Positions 48,687 through 57,793 of a stretch of DNA of 64,000 nt are shown piece by piece. The stretch covers positions 465,954 through 529,953 of the forward strand of contig NZ_NAIA01000003.1 in the NCBI RefSeq assembly GCF_002192535.1, read 5' to 3'. Each line of letters starts with the position of its first letter. Positions within the stretch are counted from its first letter, which is position 1. Source of the DNA: Polynucleobacter hirudinilacicola. Lineage in GTDB: Bacteria; Pseudomonadota; Gammaproteobacteria; Burkholderiales; Burkholderiaceae. Position numbers and translations under genes: made by a program. Below the pieces are notes generated by a model. That model worked only from the letters and a program-made list of their open reading frames with translations, did not search any database and was not told the origin of the DNA.

Positions 48687-50474
48687 TTGCCTAAATTTTC
48701 AGCATTAGACTTTTCTAAATTCGGAGCAGCAGCATCCATGATTGGCGCTTGCCTATTGACTGGATGTGCAACCCAGACTCAGCAACTCAAGATGAATGAG
48801 TCAAGAGATCAGTTTAAGAATGGCGACATGCAAAGTGCTGCTGCCACTATTCAAAGCGTCTTTAAGGATAAAAATACCCTGTATTACCTAGAGTTAGGTG
48901 GGGTGCAAAGACTACAGGGCGCAAAGCAAATTCCCAATAGCACGCAGAACCTATTAGTAGCAGATCAATTGGTTGAGCAATGGGAGATTGCAACTAGCGA
49001 CAAGCTCAAGCGCTCTTTTACAAATATGAGCTCATACATCTTATCCGAGGGTTTGAGTAGTAATTACGACCCCAAGCCATATGAGGTGAGTTTATTGAGT
49101 CAGACGATTGCACTCAATCATTTGTCACAGGGTCGCTGGAATGATGCCATGGTTGAGGCTAAAAAAATGGCGCAACGAGAAAAGGTGATCGAGGAACTGA
49201 TTCAAAGTAAGGTCACAGCAGTATCTAAAGTAGAGCAACAACAACAAAATAATCAGAATACTAAGGGCGCCACTAGTCGCATTCAGGACATTGGTGGGTA
49301 TCCCATCAATCTTTTGGATGATGAGGAGACGCGTAGCCTGAAGAATGCTTATCAAAGTCCTGCAGCCTATTATTTATCTGGCTTTATCCATGAATCTCAG
49401 GGTGAGGCTAGCTTAGCCGCCCCCGGCTATCGCCTAGCAATTGAGTTGCGACCCTCAGTCAACTTTTTCAAGACCAGTATTGCTAAGTTGGATTCCAATA
49501 TTGCCAATCAAGCTAAAAAAAGTTTTGCAGATACCCTGATCATGATTGATACAGGGTATATGCCTAAAATTAGTCCCCATCAGATTAGCCAGTCAGTTGC
49601 TTTTGGTGGAAATTCAAAATTAGTGACCCTTACTTTTCCTGTAATCGAAAAATCAAGTGATCGTTTTGCGCCAAACTATATTCAACTTGGTGATCGAATA
49701 GCCAATCCAGAGTTGGTGGCCAATATCGATGCTATGGCTAGGAAAAATCTTCAAGATGAGATGCCGGCTTACGTTCTGAGAGCTACCTCGCGCGCCCTTG
49801 TATCCTTGGCAGCTCAATATGCGGCAGACCAAGCTGCGCAACAGGCAGCTAGAAAAAATAATCAAAATAATCAGAATAATAATGCGGCAATTATTGGCGC
49901 TATAGCAGGGATGCTTACTGGTTATGGCTTACAGGCAATTAATGTGACAGACGTACGCCATTGGTCAACATTGCCAGCGCAAACTTATATGGCCAGAATG
50001 GGATTGCCGATTGGAACAACCGTTCTTAAATTTGCTTTGCCATCGGGGGTAATCCAAAGTCAAACAGTAAACCTTGTCGGTGGCTATAACGTGATTTATA
50101 TCCGTATGTTTAGAAACAAGGCAACTGTTCTCACGTCAAATGATCCAGCAGCGCTTCCTCTTCCACCACAAGTCGTTGCACCACAAACAATTACCAATCC
50201 TATTTCAACAGTCCCAAGGGCAGCTTCAGACGAGGTTAAGCCCAAAGAGGGCACCTTAGATGGATTTAAGAAGTTATTCAGTGGTTTCATGGGTCCAAAA
50301 CCAGAGGAGGCAACTCTGAGTGCCCCTGTACTTGCACCGCCTGTGGAGCTTGAATCTGCTGCCGCAGCCCCAGCCGTAAACCCCACACCCAAGCCTGCAA
50401 GCGTTAATATGGATGGGTTGAAGCCCTATGAGCCACCCAATTTACTCAACAGCCTTCAGCAGCTTTTTAATTAA
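48687..50474 (+). CDS. COG3014-like lipoprotein, first gene of a four-lipoprotein operon
   Basis: The 595-residue protein starts at TTG 48687, as ATG 48738 would cut the signal peptide to a form without positive residues. The lipobox is LLTGC (near residue 27). A long helical part follows with TPR-like patterns ('SAAATIQSVF', 'YYLSGFIHESQGEASLAAPGYRLAIE'), then a Gln/Asn-rich segment ('QQQQNNQNTKG'), a small Gly-rich hydrophobic stretch ('AAIIGAIAGMLTGYG'), and a Pro-rich C terminus. COG3014-like proteins are often found beside YcfL and LpoB genes, as here. Function unknown. Confidence 0.75.
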   Translation: MPKFSALDFSKFGAAASMIGACLLTGCATQTQQLKMNESRDQFKNGDMQSAAATIQSVFKDKNTLYYLELGGVQRLQGAKQIPNSTQNLLVADQLVEQWEIATSDKLKRSFTNMSSYILSEGLSSNYDPKPYEVSLLSQTIALNHLSQGRWNDAMVEAKKMAQREKVIEELIQSKVTAVSKVEQQQQNNQNTKGATSRIQDIGGYPINLLDDEETRSLKNAYQSPAAYYLSGFIHESQGEASLAAPGYRLAIELRPSVNFFKTSIAKLDSNIANQAKKSFADTLIMIDTGYMPKISPHQISQSVAFGGNSKLVTLTFPVIEKSSDRFAPNYIQLGDRIANPELVANIDAMARKNLQDEMPAYVLRATSRALVSLAAQYAADQAAQQAARKNNQNNQNNNAAIIGAIAGMLTGYGLQAINVTDVRHWSTLPAQTYMARMGLPIGTTVLKFALPSGVIQSQTVNLVGGYNVIYIRMFRNKATVLTSNDPAALPLPPQVVAPQTITNPISTVPRAASDEVKPKEGTLDGFKKLFSGFMGPKPEEATLSAPVLAPPVELESAAAAPAVNPTPKPASVNMDGLKPYEPPNLLNSLQQLFN

Positions 50475-50486
50475 GAAAGACCGAGA

Positions 50487-50843
50487 ATGAAAAAATACCT
50501 TTTGATTCTATTGGCAGCTATTGCATTAGCTGCCTGCAGCTCAACCCCTTCGATGAAGGATATGACAGTTCGCATGGGTGACACTGACAGTATTCAGATT
50601 ACGGATATGCGTAGCTTAATGCGCAATGGTGTTTTAACAGCGCAGGTAACTATTCAGAATGATAGTAAGTCAAACTTGGTTGCGTATCGTTTTAAATGGC
50701 TTGGCAAGAATGGTATGGCTGTAAGCGATGAAGAAGCCTGGAAGCCAGTAACCATTGGTAAAGGTCAGTCGACTATTATTACGGGGATCGCGCCGACACC
50801 AGATGCTACCGATTTTCGTTTTGAGTTAAATCAGTACAAATAA
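50487..50843 (+). CDS. YcfL-like (DUF1425) lipoprotein
   Basis: The 118-residue lipoprotein has signal 'MKKYLLILLAAIALAAC' with lipobox ALAAC. The mature part has a beta-sandwich pattern ('MRNGVLTAQVTIQNDSKSNLVAYRFKWLGKNGM', then 'IGKGQSTIITGIAPTPDATDFRFEL') like YcfL of the DUF1425 group. In E. coli ycfL is next to lpoB, the activator of PBP1b. Here it stands between a COG3014-like gene and an LpoB-like gene (12 and 30 bases away). The role is not known to me. Confidence 0.82.
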   Translation: MKKYLLILLAAIALAACSSTPSMKDMTVRMGDTDSIQITDMRSLMRNGVLTAQVTIQNDSKSNLVAYRFKWLGKNGMAVSDEEAWKPVTIGKGQSTIITGIAPTPDATDFRFELNQYK

Positions 50844-50873
50844 ACTTTAGAGTAAACCTCTTTAATTGAAAAA

Positions 50874-51470
50874 ATGATCATGAAAATCTACACTAAAACT
50901 ATCCATTTATCTGCATTGGCACTCTCAGCTGTTTTGTTGGCAGCGTGCTCAGGCCCACAAGTTCGTTATGGCGATGCTAAAGCGGTTGAGACTGTCAACG
51001 CTAATTACGGTTCAACCGACTTACAAATCATTGCTGAAGCGATGACGAGATCACTTTTGCAATCAAAAGCGATTTCTGGAAGTAAGGATGCGCCGATTGT
51101 GACTTTAGCAGACGTCAAGAACAAGACCTCTGAATATATTGATACGCGTGTGATTACCGATAAGATCCGTACGCAGCTCATGAAGAGTGGTCAAGTCCGT
51201 TTTGCCGTAAGCGTTACCGAAATGCAAAACCAAACCGATGAGTTAAAGCGCCAAAATCAATCAGGCCTCTATAAGAACAGTACGATTGCTAAAACTGGCA
51301 ATATGCAGGGCGCCCAGTACCGCATTGAAGGTTCAATTGCCTCTATTGTGAAGAACACCAAAGATGTGAAAGATGTCTACTACGTCTTTAACTTAAATCT
51401 CATCAATAACGAATCAGGCTTGCTCGAGTGGGCTGATGAAAAAGAGATTCGCAAGACTGCCACCCGCTAA
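50874..51470 (+). CDS. LpoB-like lipoprotein
   Basis: The 198-residue lipoprotein has lipobox LLAAC (near residue 25). Its C-terminal domain shows the LpoB/CsgG-like pattern: 'LQIIAEAMTRSLLQS', 'VTLADVKNKTSEYIDTRVITDKIRTQLMKSGQVRF', and 'AQYRIEGSIASIVKNTKDVKDVYYVFNLNLINNESGLLEWADEKEIRK'. E. coli LpoB activates the peptidoglycan synthase PBP1b from the outer membrane. The Pro-rich linker of E. coli LpoB is lacking. A PBP activator function in this organism is inference. ATG 50874 or 50880 may be the start. Confidence 0.82.
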   Translation: MIMKIYTKTIHLSALALSAVLLAACSGPQVRYGDAKAVETVNANYGSTDLQIIAEAMTRSLLQSKAISGSKDAPIVTLADVKNKTSEYIDTRVITDKIRTQLMKSGQVRFAVSVTEMQNQTDELKRQNQSGLYKNSTIAKTGNMQGAQYRIEGSIASIVKNTKDVKDVYYVFNLNLINNESGLLEWADEKEIRKTATR

Positions 51471-51486
51471 TCAAGGAATTTAATTA

Positions 51487-52524
51487 ATGCTATTGCTTAA
51501 AAAATCGTTTCTAGTTTGTACGGGAGTGGGTCTAGTTTTATTGACTGGCTGTGCCTCTAAGCCTCCTGCGGCCCTACCAGAGCAGGCCATTGTTGGAAGG
51601 ATGGCAGCGGACCCTCCTAAGAACCCAGTGATTAATGCGCAGGCTCTGAAGGCCGACTCTAAGTCAATTGCAGTAACCGATATCTACTTCAAGAAAGAAG
51701 GTAAGAACTTAGTTTTCATTGAAGAGACCCGTCAAAAAACCAATAACAACGTTAGCTCAATCATTACGCCTAGAACAATTGAGATAGACGCCGATAAGGC
51801 GGATGCTTCTGCTCTGACTGGCGGTCCCAACTCATCTGCATTTCCAGTCAAGTTCACCGATTTATCGGATCCGAAGTCCACTGCTCCAGTGATCACTCCT
51901 ATAGACCCTCAGTCGTCGGGTAATAGTTCTAATGCCGAAACGCAGAGTTCCAAGAAGTCAGGTTATGAGAGCAAGATGGAGTATGGCGAGTTACGCTACT
52001 TAGCCAACCCTATTCGTGGCTTATTGATTCAATCGGGTTACAAGGTTGTACAAGCTAAATCAACAGTAGCCATGCCTAACCAGGGCGATGAGTATTTTGA
52101 TATCGTCAAGCGTATTAAAGCGGGTGATTTTGGTGACGCTGATTATGTTCTGTATGGTGTTTTAGCTGAAGTCTCCAATACAGATAATGTGGCAGACATT
52201 CCTGGAACTAAATCGACTTCTCATCAGATGACGCTTGAGGTAACAGTAGACTTTAATATTGTTGACACTAAGACATCCCAAATTGTTGCCTCATTCATCG
52301 CTTCTGGTGAAGGCAAGGATGTCCAAATTGATGGCAAAAATACTGGCTATAAACCAAGTGCGGCAAAGTTGATGAAGCTTGCCTCTTTAGATTTGGCAGA
52401 AGATGTCCGCAAGAACTTAGCAGCTCAGAATTTTATTACTAATAACCCAGGATCTGCTGGGTATGAGCGCAATCTTAAGCGCCGTCTGGATGATGATGCT
52501 TCTACTTTAAAGGTTTATAAGTAA
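51487..52524 (+). CDS. Large lipoprotein with LpoB/CsgG-like C-terminal domain
   Basis: The 345-residue lipoprotein has lipobox LLTGC (near residue 22), a first domain of about 70 residues ('KSIAVTDIYFKKEGKNLVFIEETRQK'), a disordered Ser/Pro/Thr/Asp linker (about 105-160), and a C-terminal domain of CsgG/LpoB-like shape ('LRYLANPIRGLLIQSGYKVVQ', 'FGDADYVLYGVLAEVSN', 'EVTVDFNIVDTKTSQIVASFIASGEGK'). It closes the four-lipoprotein operon, with AAGGAA before the ATG and 16 bases from the LpoB-like gene. Its N-terminal domain is not known to me. Confidence 0.68.
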   Translation: MLLLKKSFLVCTGVGLVLLTGCASKPPAALPEQAIVGRMAADPPKNPVINAQALKADSKSIAVTDIYFKKEGKNLVFIEETRQKTNNNVSSIITPRTIEIDADKADASALTGGPNSSAFPVKFTDLSDPKSTAPVITPIDPQSSGNSSNAETQSSKKSGYESKMEYGELRYLANPIRGLLIQSGYKVVQAKSTVAMPNQGDEYFDIVKRIKAGDFGDADYVLYGVLAEVSNTDNVADIPGTKSTSHQMTLEVTVDFNIVDTKTSQIVASFIASGEGKDVQIDGKNTGYKPSAAKLMKLASLDLAEDVRKNLAAQNFITNNPGSAGYERNLKRRLDDDASTLKVYK

Positions 52525-52535
52525 GCAGGAGGCCG

Positions 52536-53927
52536 CTACACCTGAAGCGGCGGATGCGTTCTTTCATAGCGCTCCGCTGTTCTTCTAAACAAATAGAGTA
52601 AGAAGCAGGCAGCTAATCCAAGACTCAAGCTATTACCAGCCCAGAAGCCATTGGCTCCTTGTAAGAAGGTGGGTACGTTTCCAAAAATATTAAAGCCCAT
52701 GAGGTAGCCGCCGCCAAGGCCGACGCCCCAAAGTGATCCTGCATAAATGACCATGGGCCAGAACGCGATTCGATACGCGCGCAGAATAAATGCAGCAGTG
52801 ACTTGCAGGGCATCAAATACTTGATACAAAGCAATAAATAAAAAGAGGGGGATAGAAAACATCTTCACTTCTTCTGGCGGATCATAGAGATCTAATAGCT
52901 GCATTCTGAAAAGCCAGACGGCTATACCAATCGTGATACAAGTAGCAGTTGTAAAGAAGACTGAAGACCAGCCGATCTCCTCAGCACGTTCTGGTTTATT
53001 TGCACCAATCGATTGCGATACCAATGTCATAGTTGCAATGGAGAGTGAGAGTGGCACCATATAAATGACGGTGCCCATATTGGCCACAATCTGATGCCCA
53101 GCTAATGCGGTTGTTCCTAAGCGTGCAATAAACAAGGACATGAAGGTAAAGGAAGTAACTTCAATCAAATAGCTAAAGCCAATAGGAGCCCCTAGTTTTA
53201 GCAATACCCAAATACGATGCCAGTCAGGAGGGCTAAAGCGCGCAAAGATCATAAAGGGTCTATAGAAACGATCCAATAGAACAAAGCCTAGGGTTAATAA
53301 CATCCAGGTCCAGTTGATGATCACAGTAGCGACTGCGCAGCCAGGCCCACCCATACCTTCAATACCGAAGCCGCCGTAGATAAAGAGCAAGTTCAGGGGT
53401 AGTTTCAGCCCAAGACCAATGAGTTGAATGACGGTAATGACGGCAGGGCGAGAAACGGCATTGTGTAAGGCCATCAAGACACGCATCACCATACTGGCGG
53501 GTAATCCAATCGCCAGAATATTGAGATACAACTTGGCTTTGTCTTCTATATCTGGGCTCAGATGAGAAATCTCAAGTACATGATCTGCATTGGTCAAAAT
53601 CAAACAACCAAGAATAGTCAGTCCTAGTGCAAGCCAGGTAGCTTGTCTGACTTCTTCGCCGATTTCGGAATATCGTTTAGCGCCAAAGAGCTGTCCAGCG
53701 ATTGGTGCAAGAGCAGACACTACACCAGTAAGGCCCACATAAACGCTAATAAAGATCGCTGAAGCCATTGCTAAGGCAGCCAAGTCTTCGGCAGAGTAGC
53801 GAGCAGTCATGGCAGTATCGAGTACGCCAAAGGCTATCACTGCTAATTGGCCTATCAAAAGAGGGCCGGCGAGTTTGAGTAAAGCAGGAACGTCCTCGCG
53901 AAGTCGCGATAGTTTAAAGTGCAGCAC
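52536..53927 (-). CDS. MATE family multidrug efflux transporter
   Basis: The 463-residue protein has twelve predicted membrane helices in two six-helix halves. 'LKLAGPLLIGQLAVIAFGVLDTAMTARYSAEDLAALAMASAI' is the N-terminal MATE pattern of the NorM group, and 'LKLGAPIGFSYLIEVTSFTFMSLFIARLGTTALAGHQIVANM' repeats it. Drug or metabolite export with Na+ or H+ is likely. The gene begins 3 bases after the ArnT-like gene stop, so the two form an operon. Substrate unknown. Confidence 0.92.
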   Translation of the reverse strand: MLHFKLSRLREDVPALLKLAGPLLIGQLAVIAFGVLDTAMTARYSAEDLAALAMASAIFISVYVGLTGVVSALAPIAGQLFGAKRYSEIGEEVRQATWLALGLTILGCLILTNADHVLEISHLSPDIEDKAKLYLNILAIGLPASMVMRVLMALHNAVSRPAVITVIQLIGLGLKLPLNLLFIYGGFGIEGMGGPGCAVATVIINWTWMLLTLGFVLLDRFYRPFMIFARFSPPDWHRIWVLLKLGAPIGFSYLIEVTSFTFMSLFIARLGTTALAGHQIVANMGTVIYMVPLSLSIATMTLVSQSIGANKPERAEEIGWSSVFFTTATCITIGIAVWLFRMQLLDLYDPPEEVKMFSIPLFLFIALYQVFDALQVTAAFILRAYRIAFWPMVIYAGSLWGVGLGGGYLMGFNIFGNVPTFLQGANGFWAGNSLSLGLAACFLLYLFRRTAERYERTHPPLQV

Positions 53928-53930
53928 TAT

Positions 53931-55649
53931 TTATTCCGGGATCACTTCGTAAAGACGTAATCGTTCATCGCGGTCGGCGGCACGACGGTCTTCCCAAAGT
54001 AAATGTAGCTTCTTCTTATTCAGCTTTGCGAAGGCTTTAGCTTCAGATTGATTATGGGTGAGCATCCAAGGGCAATTGGAGTCATCACGCAGAGGAAGTT
54101 TCGTGAAATAACTAAAAGAGGCGAGCTGAGAATCACCGATATTACTGGTGTTAACGCAACCAGCACCAACTGGAACTACCTGCGCTAAACGAGCAGATAC
54201 TTGACGATAGGTCTTGGCGTAGTTAATGGTTGGTAACCAGAGCGTCATCAAGAGCACCCACATCAAGGTAGTGCCAGATGCAGAAATAATCAGGCAGCGC
54301 CAGATTTCTTTGGGGGCGCGAGAAGTTCTCCAACGCACTACTGCAAGCCATACTCCAGTAATAGCAATGGCAACTACAAAGCCAAGCAGATTAAATTGAC
54401 TTTCAAAGCCGGGAAGTAATCTATTAACATTGGAGGCAGTCGATTCTGGGAAGCCGGTGACTTTTGCTAACCAAATAATCCAAATAGCAATCGCAATGAG
54501 GGTAAAGCTAAACATCGCGAACCAATCGATAAAGCTAATTAAGCCTCGCTTGAGAACTGGCAGACTAAAGGCAGCAATGATGGATAGACTTGGAATCAAA
54601 ATCATCAGGTCATGTTCATTGGCCTCTAGGCGGAACAGAACATAAATGAAGCTACCAATAAATAAGCTCAGTGGAATGCAAAGATGGGGGGCACGCCATG
54701 CGCCAGCCTCTTTGACTCGACCCCAGTGCGCTAATGAAATGATTGCGAGCGGCCACACAGGCCAAGCATAGGCCCAGAAGTTCACACTCAGGAACCCTAG
54801 GGATTCCATAGATGGGGTCGCTCTCATTTCTGGAACATTGCGCCAACCTTCTTCAGCAATGTGACGCAAATGAACTGGAAGATCCGCTAAATACCAAATG
54901 ATTGGCCAAATAGCGAAACCAATTAAGCCCAAAACAGTGCTCGTTAATGTCCAGCGAAAACGCAGCTTAGCGTTGCTAGCGAGAACGGCAATGATCGTTG
55001 AGCTAACTACCATGAGACTTAAGGCGAGATTACTAGAGAGAGCAACAATCGCGATACCAAGACCAGTCCAAAGACCGCCTTGCCATGGCTTATCTAAGCC
55101 ACGCACTGTTCCGTACAGCACGATGCTAATGCCCATGAGTTGCGCCATCATTGGCGTGGTTTCATGAGCGCGTTGCGCTAGACCGACGCAAGCTAAGAAG
55201 ATGAGCAGTGCGCCATCCGCCAGAGTCATGCCATAACTCTTTAGGTCCGGTTGGCCACCAACAGCAAGTGCCATTGGCTGCACTTCACGACGACGACCTA
55301 AAAGATAGGTGGCATACCAAATTGCTAAGGCAGCAGAGAAGAAGCAAACAGCAGAGTAAAGACGTGCCGCATTGGCAGCACCAATCAACCAGCCAAATAA
55401 GTCAATGAAGGTCGCGCCAATCCAATAGGGAAGTGGCGCACCAAGAGAAGCATCGCGACCCGCGATATGCGGTACGATCCAATCTACAGAATTGCCGCGG
55501 AATAAAGTCCACATGCCGCCAAAGCCGATGGCATCTTCATTCTTCCAGGGATCCCGAAAGAAGAGGCCAGCAAAACCATAAACCAATGTCAGCGCAAAAA
55601 TAATGATGCGCGGTATCGATTTAGTAGCGGCGGCGGTAAGTTTGACCAT
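53931..55649 (-). CDS. ArnT-like/PMT-type lipid-dependent glycosyltransferase
   Basis: The 572-residue protein has about twelve membrane helices and begins 'RIIIFALTLVYGFAGLFFRDPWKNEDAIGFGGMW' with an acidic loop after helix 1 ('DPWKNED') as in GT-C type enzymes (ArnT/PMT). Family members move a sugar from a polyprenyl-phosphate onto lipid A or a protein in the periplasm. A soluble C-terminal part ends the protein. No arn cluster is adjacent, so the sugar is unknown. It is in an operon with the MATE transporter (3-base gap). Confidence 0.8.
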   Translation of the reverse strand: MVKLTAAATKSIPRIIIFALTLVYGFAGLFFRDPWKNEDAIGFGGMWTLFRGNSVDWIVPHIAGRDASLGAPLPYWIGATFIDLFGWLIGAANAARLYSAVCFFSAALAIWYATYLLGRRREVQPMALAVGGQPDLKSYGMTLADGALLIFLACVGLAQRAHETTPMMAQLMGISIVLYGTVRGLDKPWQGGLWTGLGIAIVALSSNLALSLMVVSSTIIAVLASNAKLRFRWTLTSTVLGLIGFAIWPIIWYLADLPVHLRHIAEEGWRNVPEMRATPSMESLGFLSVNFWAYAWPVWPLAIISLAHWGRVKEAGAWRAPHLCIPLSLFIGSFIYVLFRLEANEHDLMILIPSLSIIAAFSLPVLKRGLISFIDWFAMFSFTLIAIAIWIIWLAKVTGFPESTASNVNRLLPGFESQFNLLGFVVAIAITGVWLAVVRWRTSRAPKEIWRCLIISASGTTLMWVLLMTLWLPTINYAKTYRQVSARLAQVVPVGAGCVNTSNIGDSQLASFSYFTKLPLRDDSNCPWMLTHNQSEAKAFAKLNKKKLHLLWEDRRAADRDERLRLYEVIPE

Positions 55650-55681
55650 GAGCTCTATTTAAGCAAAAACAAAAAATAAAA

Positions 55682-55701
55682 AAGGCAGCAAACGCTGCCT
55701 T
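55682..55701 (-). terminator. Terminator of rpmE2
   Basis: AAGGCAGC-AAAC-GCTGCCTT on the minus strand is followed by TTTTTATTTTTTG. It ends the L31 gene. A second hairpin at 55709-55739 lies between it and the gene. Confidence 0.82.
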
Positions 55702-55708
55702 AATTATC

Positions 55709-55739
55709 TCGCAGGGTAGGTATTTCACATACCCTGCGA
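55709..55739 (-). terminator. Second hairpin after rpmE2
   Basis: TCGCAGGGTA and TACCCTGCGA form a 10-bp stem with an 11-base loop directly after the rpmE2 stop. No T-run follows it on the minus strand. It could protect the 3' end or aid termination. Confidence 0.45.
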
Positions 55740-55750
55740 ATTGAAGTGAT

Positions 55751-56098
55751 TTAAGCCTTCTTCTTAGCTGGCTTTTCAGCAGCTTTAGCTTCTGCAGCAG
55801 CAGCTTTTTTCTCAGCTGTTTTAGCAGCGCCATCACCAGTAGCTTTAGCAACAGCTTTAGTACCGAATTTCTGACGGAATTTCTCAACACGACCAGCGGT
55901 ATCCATGATTTTTTGGGTGCCAGTGTAGAAAGGGTGTGATTCAGATGAAGTCTCGATCTTGGCTAAAGGATATTCCTTGCCATCTTCCCACTTGATTGTC
56001 TCTTTAGTAGACATAGTGGAGCGAGTCTTGAAGCTGAAGTTATTGGAAACGTCTACAAAGACGATTTCACGATATTCGGGGTGAATGCCAGGTTTCAT
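55751..56098 (-). CDS. rpmE2: 50S ribosomal protein L31 type B with basic tail
   Basis: The 115-residue protein begins '[28 protein letters not shown]', includes '[45 protein letters not shown]', and lacks the zinc CxxC motif, thus type B. Usual length is 80-90; here about 30 extra Ala/Lys residues follow ('[23 protein letters not shown]'). It is a 50S ribosome component. In other bacteria type B is made under zinc limitation, but here it may be the only L31. Upstream are two tandem hairpins at the 3' side; rho lies upstream. Confidence 0.95.
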   Translation of the reverse strand: MKPGIHPEYREIVFVDVSNNFSFKTRSTMSTKETIKWEDGKEYPLAKIETSSESHPFYTGTQKIMDTAGRVEKFRQKFGTKAVAKATGDGAAKTAEKKAAAAEAKAAEKPAKKKA

Positions 56099-56262
56099 TT
56101 TGAGTCCTATGAGCGGGTAGCCGTTTAAGTTAATTAACCTAAATACTTTCCCAAGTTAAAAGCAATAAAGGGTGCAACAAAGGCGAAATTATGCCATGAA
56201 ATCAATAACAAAGCGCACTTTCGGGGTCTAAAAGGGGCTAAAACAGCCCCTAGGACCCTAAA

Positions 56263-57525
56263 TTAGCCTCCGCGACGCATCAGGTCGAAGAATTCGCCGT
56301 TGTTTTTGGTTGATTTGAGCTTATCTACTATGAAGTTCATTGCCTCGATATCGTCCATATCCGCCAGCAATTTACGCAATACCCAGATCTTCTGGAGGTT
56401 CTCAGCTTTCACCAAGAGCTCCTCACGACGGGTGCCAGACTTATTGAGGTTAATCGATGGGTAAACGCGACGCTCAGCCAGGCGTCGCTCAAGGTGAACT
56501 TCCATATTGCCCGTACCCTTGAATTCTTCATAAATGAGGTCATCCATACGGCTACCGGTTTCAATCAGGGCAGTAGCAATAATGGTTAATGAGCCGCCTT
56601 CTTCAATGTTACGGGCTGCACCGAAGAAACGTTTTGGACGTTGCAATGCGTTTGCATCCACACCACCAGAGAGTACTTTGCCTGATGAAGGAACAACGGT
56701 GTTGTATGCGCGAGCAAGACGGGTAATCGAGTCAAGCAAGATGATCACATCTTTGCCCATCTCCACTAAACGTTTTGCTTTTTCAATCACCATCTCGGCT
56801 ACTTGCACGTGACGAACAGCTGGCTCATCAAAAGTAGAGGCAACGACTTCACCGCGCACGGAGCGTTGCATCTCAGTAACTTCTTCTGGGCGCTCGTCAA
56901 CGAGCAAGACAATCAAAATCGCTTCAGGATTATTGGCGGCAATTGCGTGAGCAATGTGCTGCATCATCACGGTCTTACCAGACTTTGGTGATGCCACGAT
57001 CAAACCACGTTGGCCGTAACCAATCGGGGAGATCATGTCGATGATGCGACCAGTCAGATTTTCTTCTGCCTTGATGTCGCGTTCCAAGCTAATCACACGG
57101 TTCGGGTGCAATGGCGTTAAGTTCTCGAACATGATGCGGTTCTTGAGGGCTTCTGGTGCCAAGCCATTGATCTTGTCTACCTTAACCAAGGCAAAGTAAC
57201 GCTCGCCATCTTTAGGGGTGCGTACTTCACCTTCAACGCTATCACCAGTGTGCAAATTAAAGCGACGGATCTGCGCAGGAGAGATATAAATATCGTCAGG
57301 GGAGGCCATATAAGAGGCTTCAGGGGAGCGCAAGAAACCAAAACCATCAGGTAATACTTCTAAAGTACCGTCACCGAATACTGTTTCACCAGCCTTCGCA
57401 CGTTTCTTCAGAATGGCAAACATCAATTCTTGTTTGCGCATCCGTTGCGTATTTTCAATCTCCAGACTAGCTGCCATTTCGAGCAGAGCGGATACGTGGA
57501 GGACTTTGAGTTCAGTTAATTGCAT
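56263..57525 (-). CDS. rho: Transcription termination factor Rho
   Basis: The 420-residue protein matches Rho throughout: N-terminal '[39 protein letters not shown]', the RNA-binding cold-shock-like part '[23 protein letters not shown]', Walker A '[14 protein letters not shown]', and Walker B '[17 protein letters not shown]'. The hexameric ATPase ends transcription and separates RNA and DNA. The 268-base leader before it (57526-57793) contains no gene but a promoter-like sequence and the trxA terminator. Arrangement trxA-rho is the same as in E. coli. Confidence 0.98.
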   Translation of the reverse strand: MQLTELKVLHVSALLEMAASLEIENTQRMRKQELMFAILKKRAKAGETVFGDGTLEVLPDGFGFLRSPEASYMASPDDIYISPAQIRRFNLHTGDSVEGEVRTPKDGERYFALVKVDKINGLAPEALKNRIMFENLTPLHPNRVISLERDIKAEENLTGRIIDMISPIGYGQRGLIVASPKSGKTVMMQHIAHAIAANNPEAILIVLLVDERPEEVTEMQRSVRGEVVASTFDEPAVRHVQVAEMVIEKAKRLVEMGKDVIILLDSITRLARAYNTVVPSSGKVLSGGVDANALQRPKRFFGAARNIEEGGSLTIIATALIETGSRMDDLIYEEFKGTGNMEVHLERRLAERRVYPSINLNKSGTRREELLVKAENLQKIWVLRKLLADMDDIEAMNFIVDKLKSTKNNGEFFDLMRRGG

Positions 57526-57708
57526 GTGGTTCTCGGGTGTTGATAAAGATGATTAGATCAATTGGTTTTGGGGTATCGCTGTGCTGAAGGAGATCAGACA
57601 GATGTGGAAAAACAGAATTTTGGGAATTTGCTTAAGAAAAAAAGGGGGGAGAGGTAAATTGCTGAAAATGGGCGCTCTATTGAAGGCGCTGTACTACTGT
57701 TAAACGCA

Positions 57709-57736
57709 ATACTACACTAAAAAACCGGTCTTACAA
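57709..57736 (-). promoter_or_regulatory. Putative promoter of rho
   Basis: On the minus strand TTGTAA (57736-57731) and TAGTAT (57714-57709) are 16 bases apart and resemble sigma-70 -35 and -10 boxes. The position is about 180 bases before the rho start, leaving a long leader. The long leader could allow autoregulation as in E. coli rho, but no leader peptide is seen. Confidence 0.4.
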
Positions 57737-57754
57737 GTAAGTAAAGCGGGAAAA

Positions 57755-57783
57755 ACCACAGGCTCAACGGGTGAACCTGTGGT
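57755..57783 (-). terminator. Terminator of trxA
   Basis: ACCACAGG and CCTGTGGT (with a further TCA/TGA pair inside after one mismatch) form the stem. On the minus strand TTTTTCCC follows. It lies between trxA and the putative rho promoter. Confidence 0.78.
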
Positions 57784-57793
57784 CTGAGACTAT

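Noticed and set aside
52532-52551. Hairpin GCCGCT/AGCGGC at the end of the lipoprotein operon
   Set aside because: Short stem without a T-run, and it overlaps the stop region of the MATE gene; termination cannot be supported.
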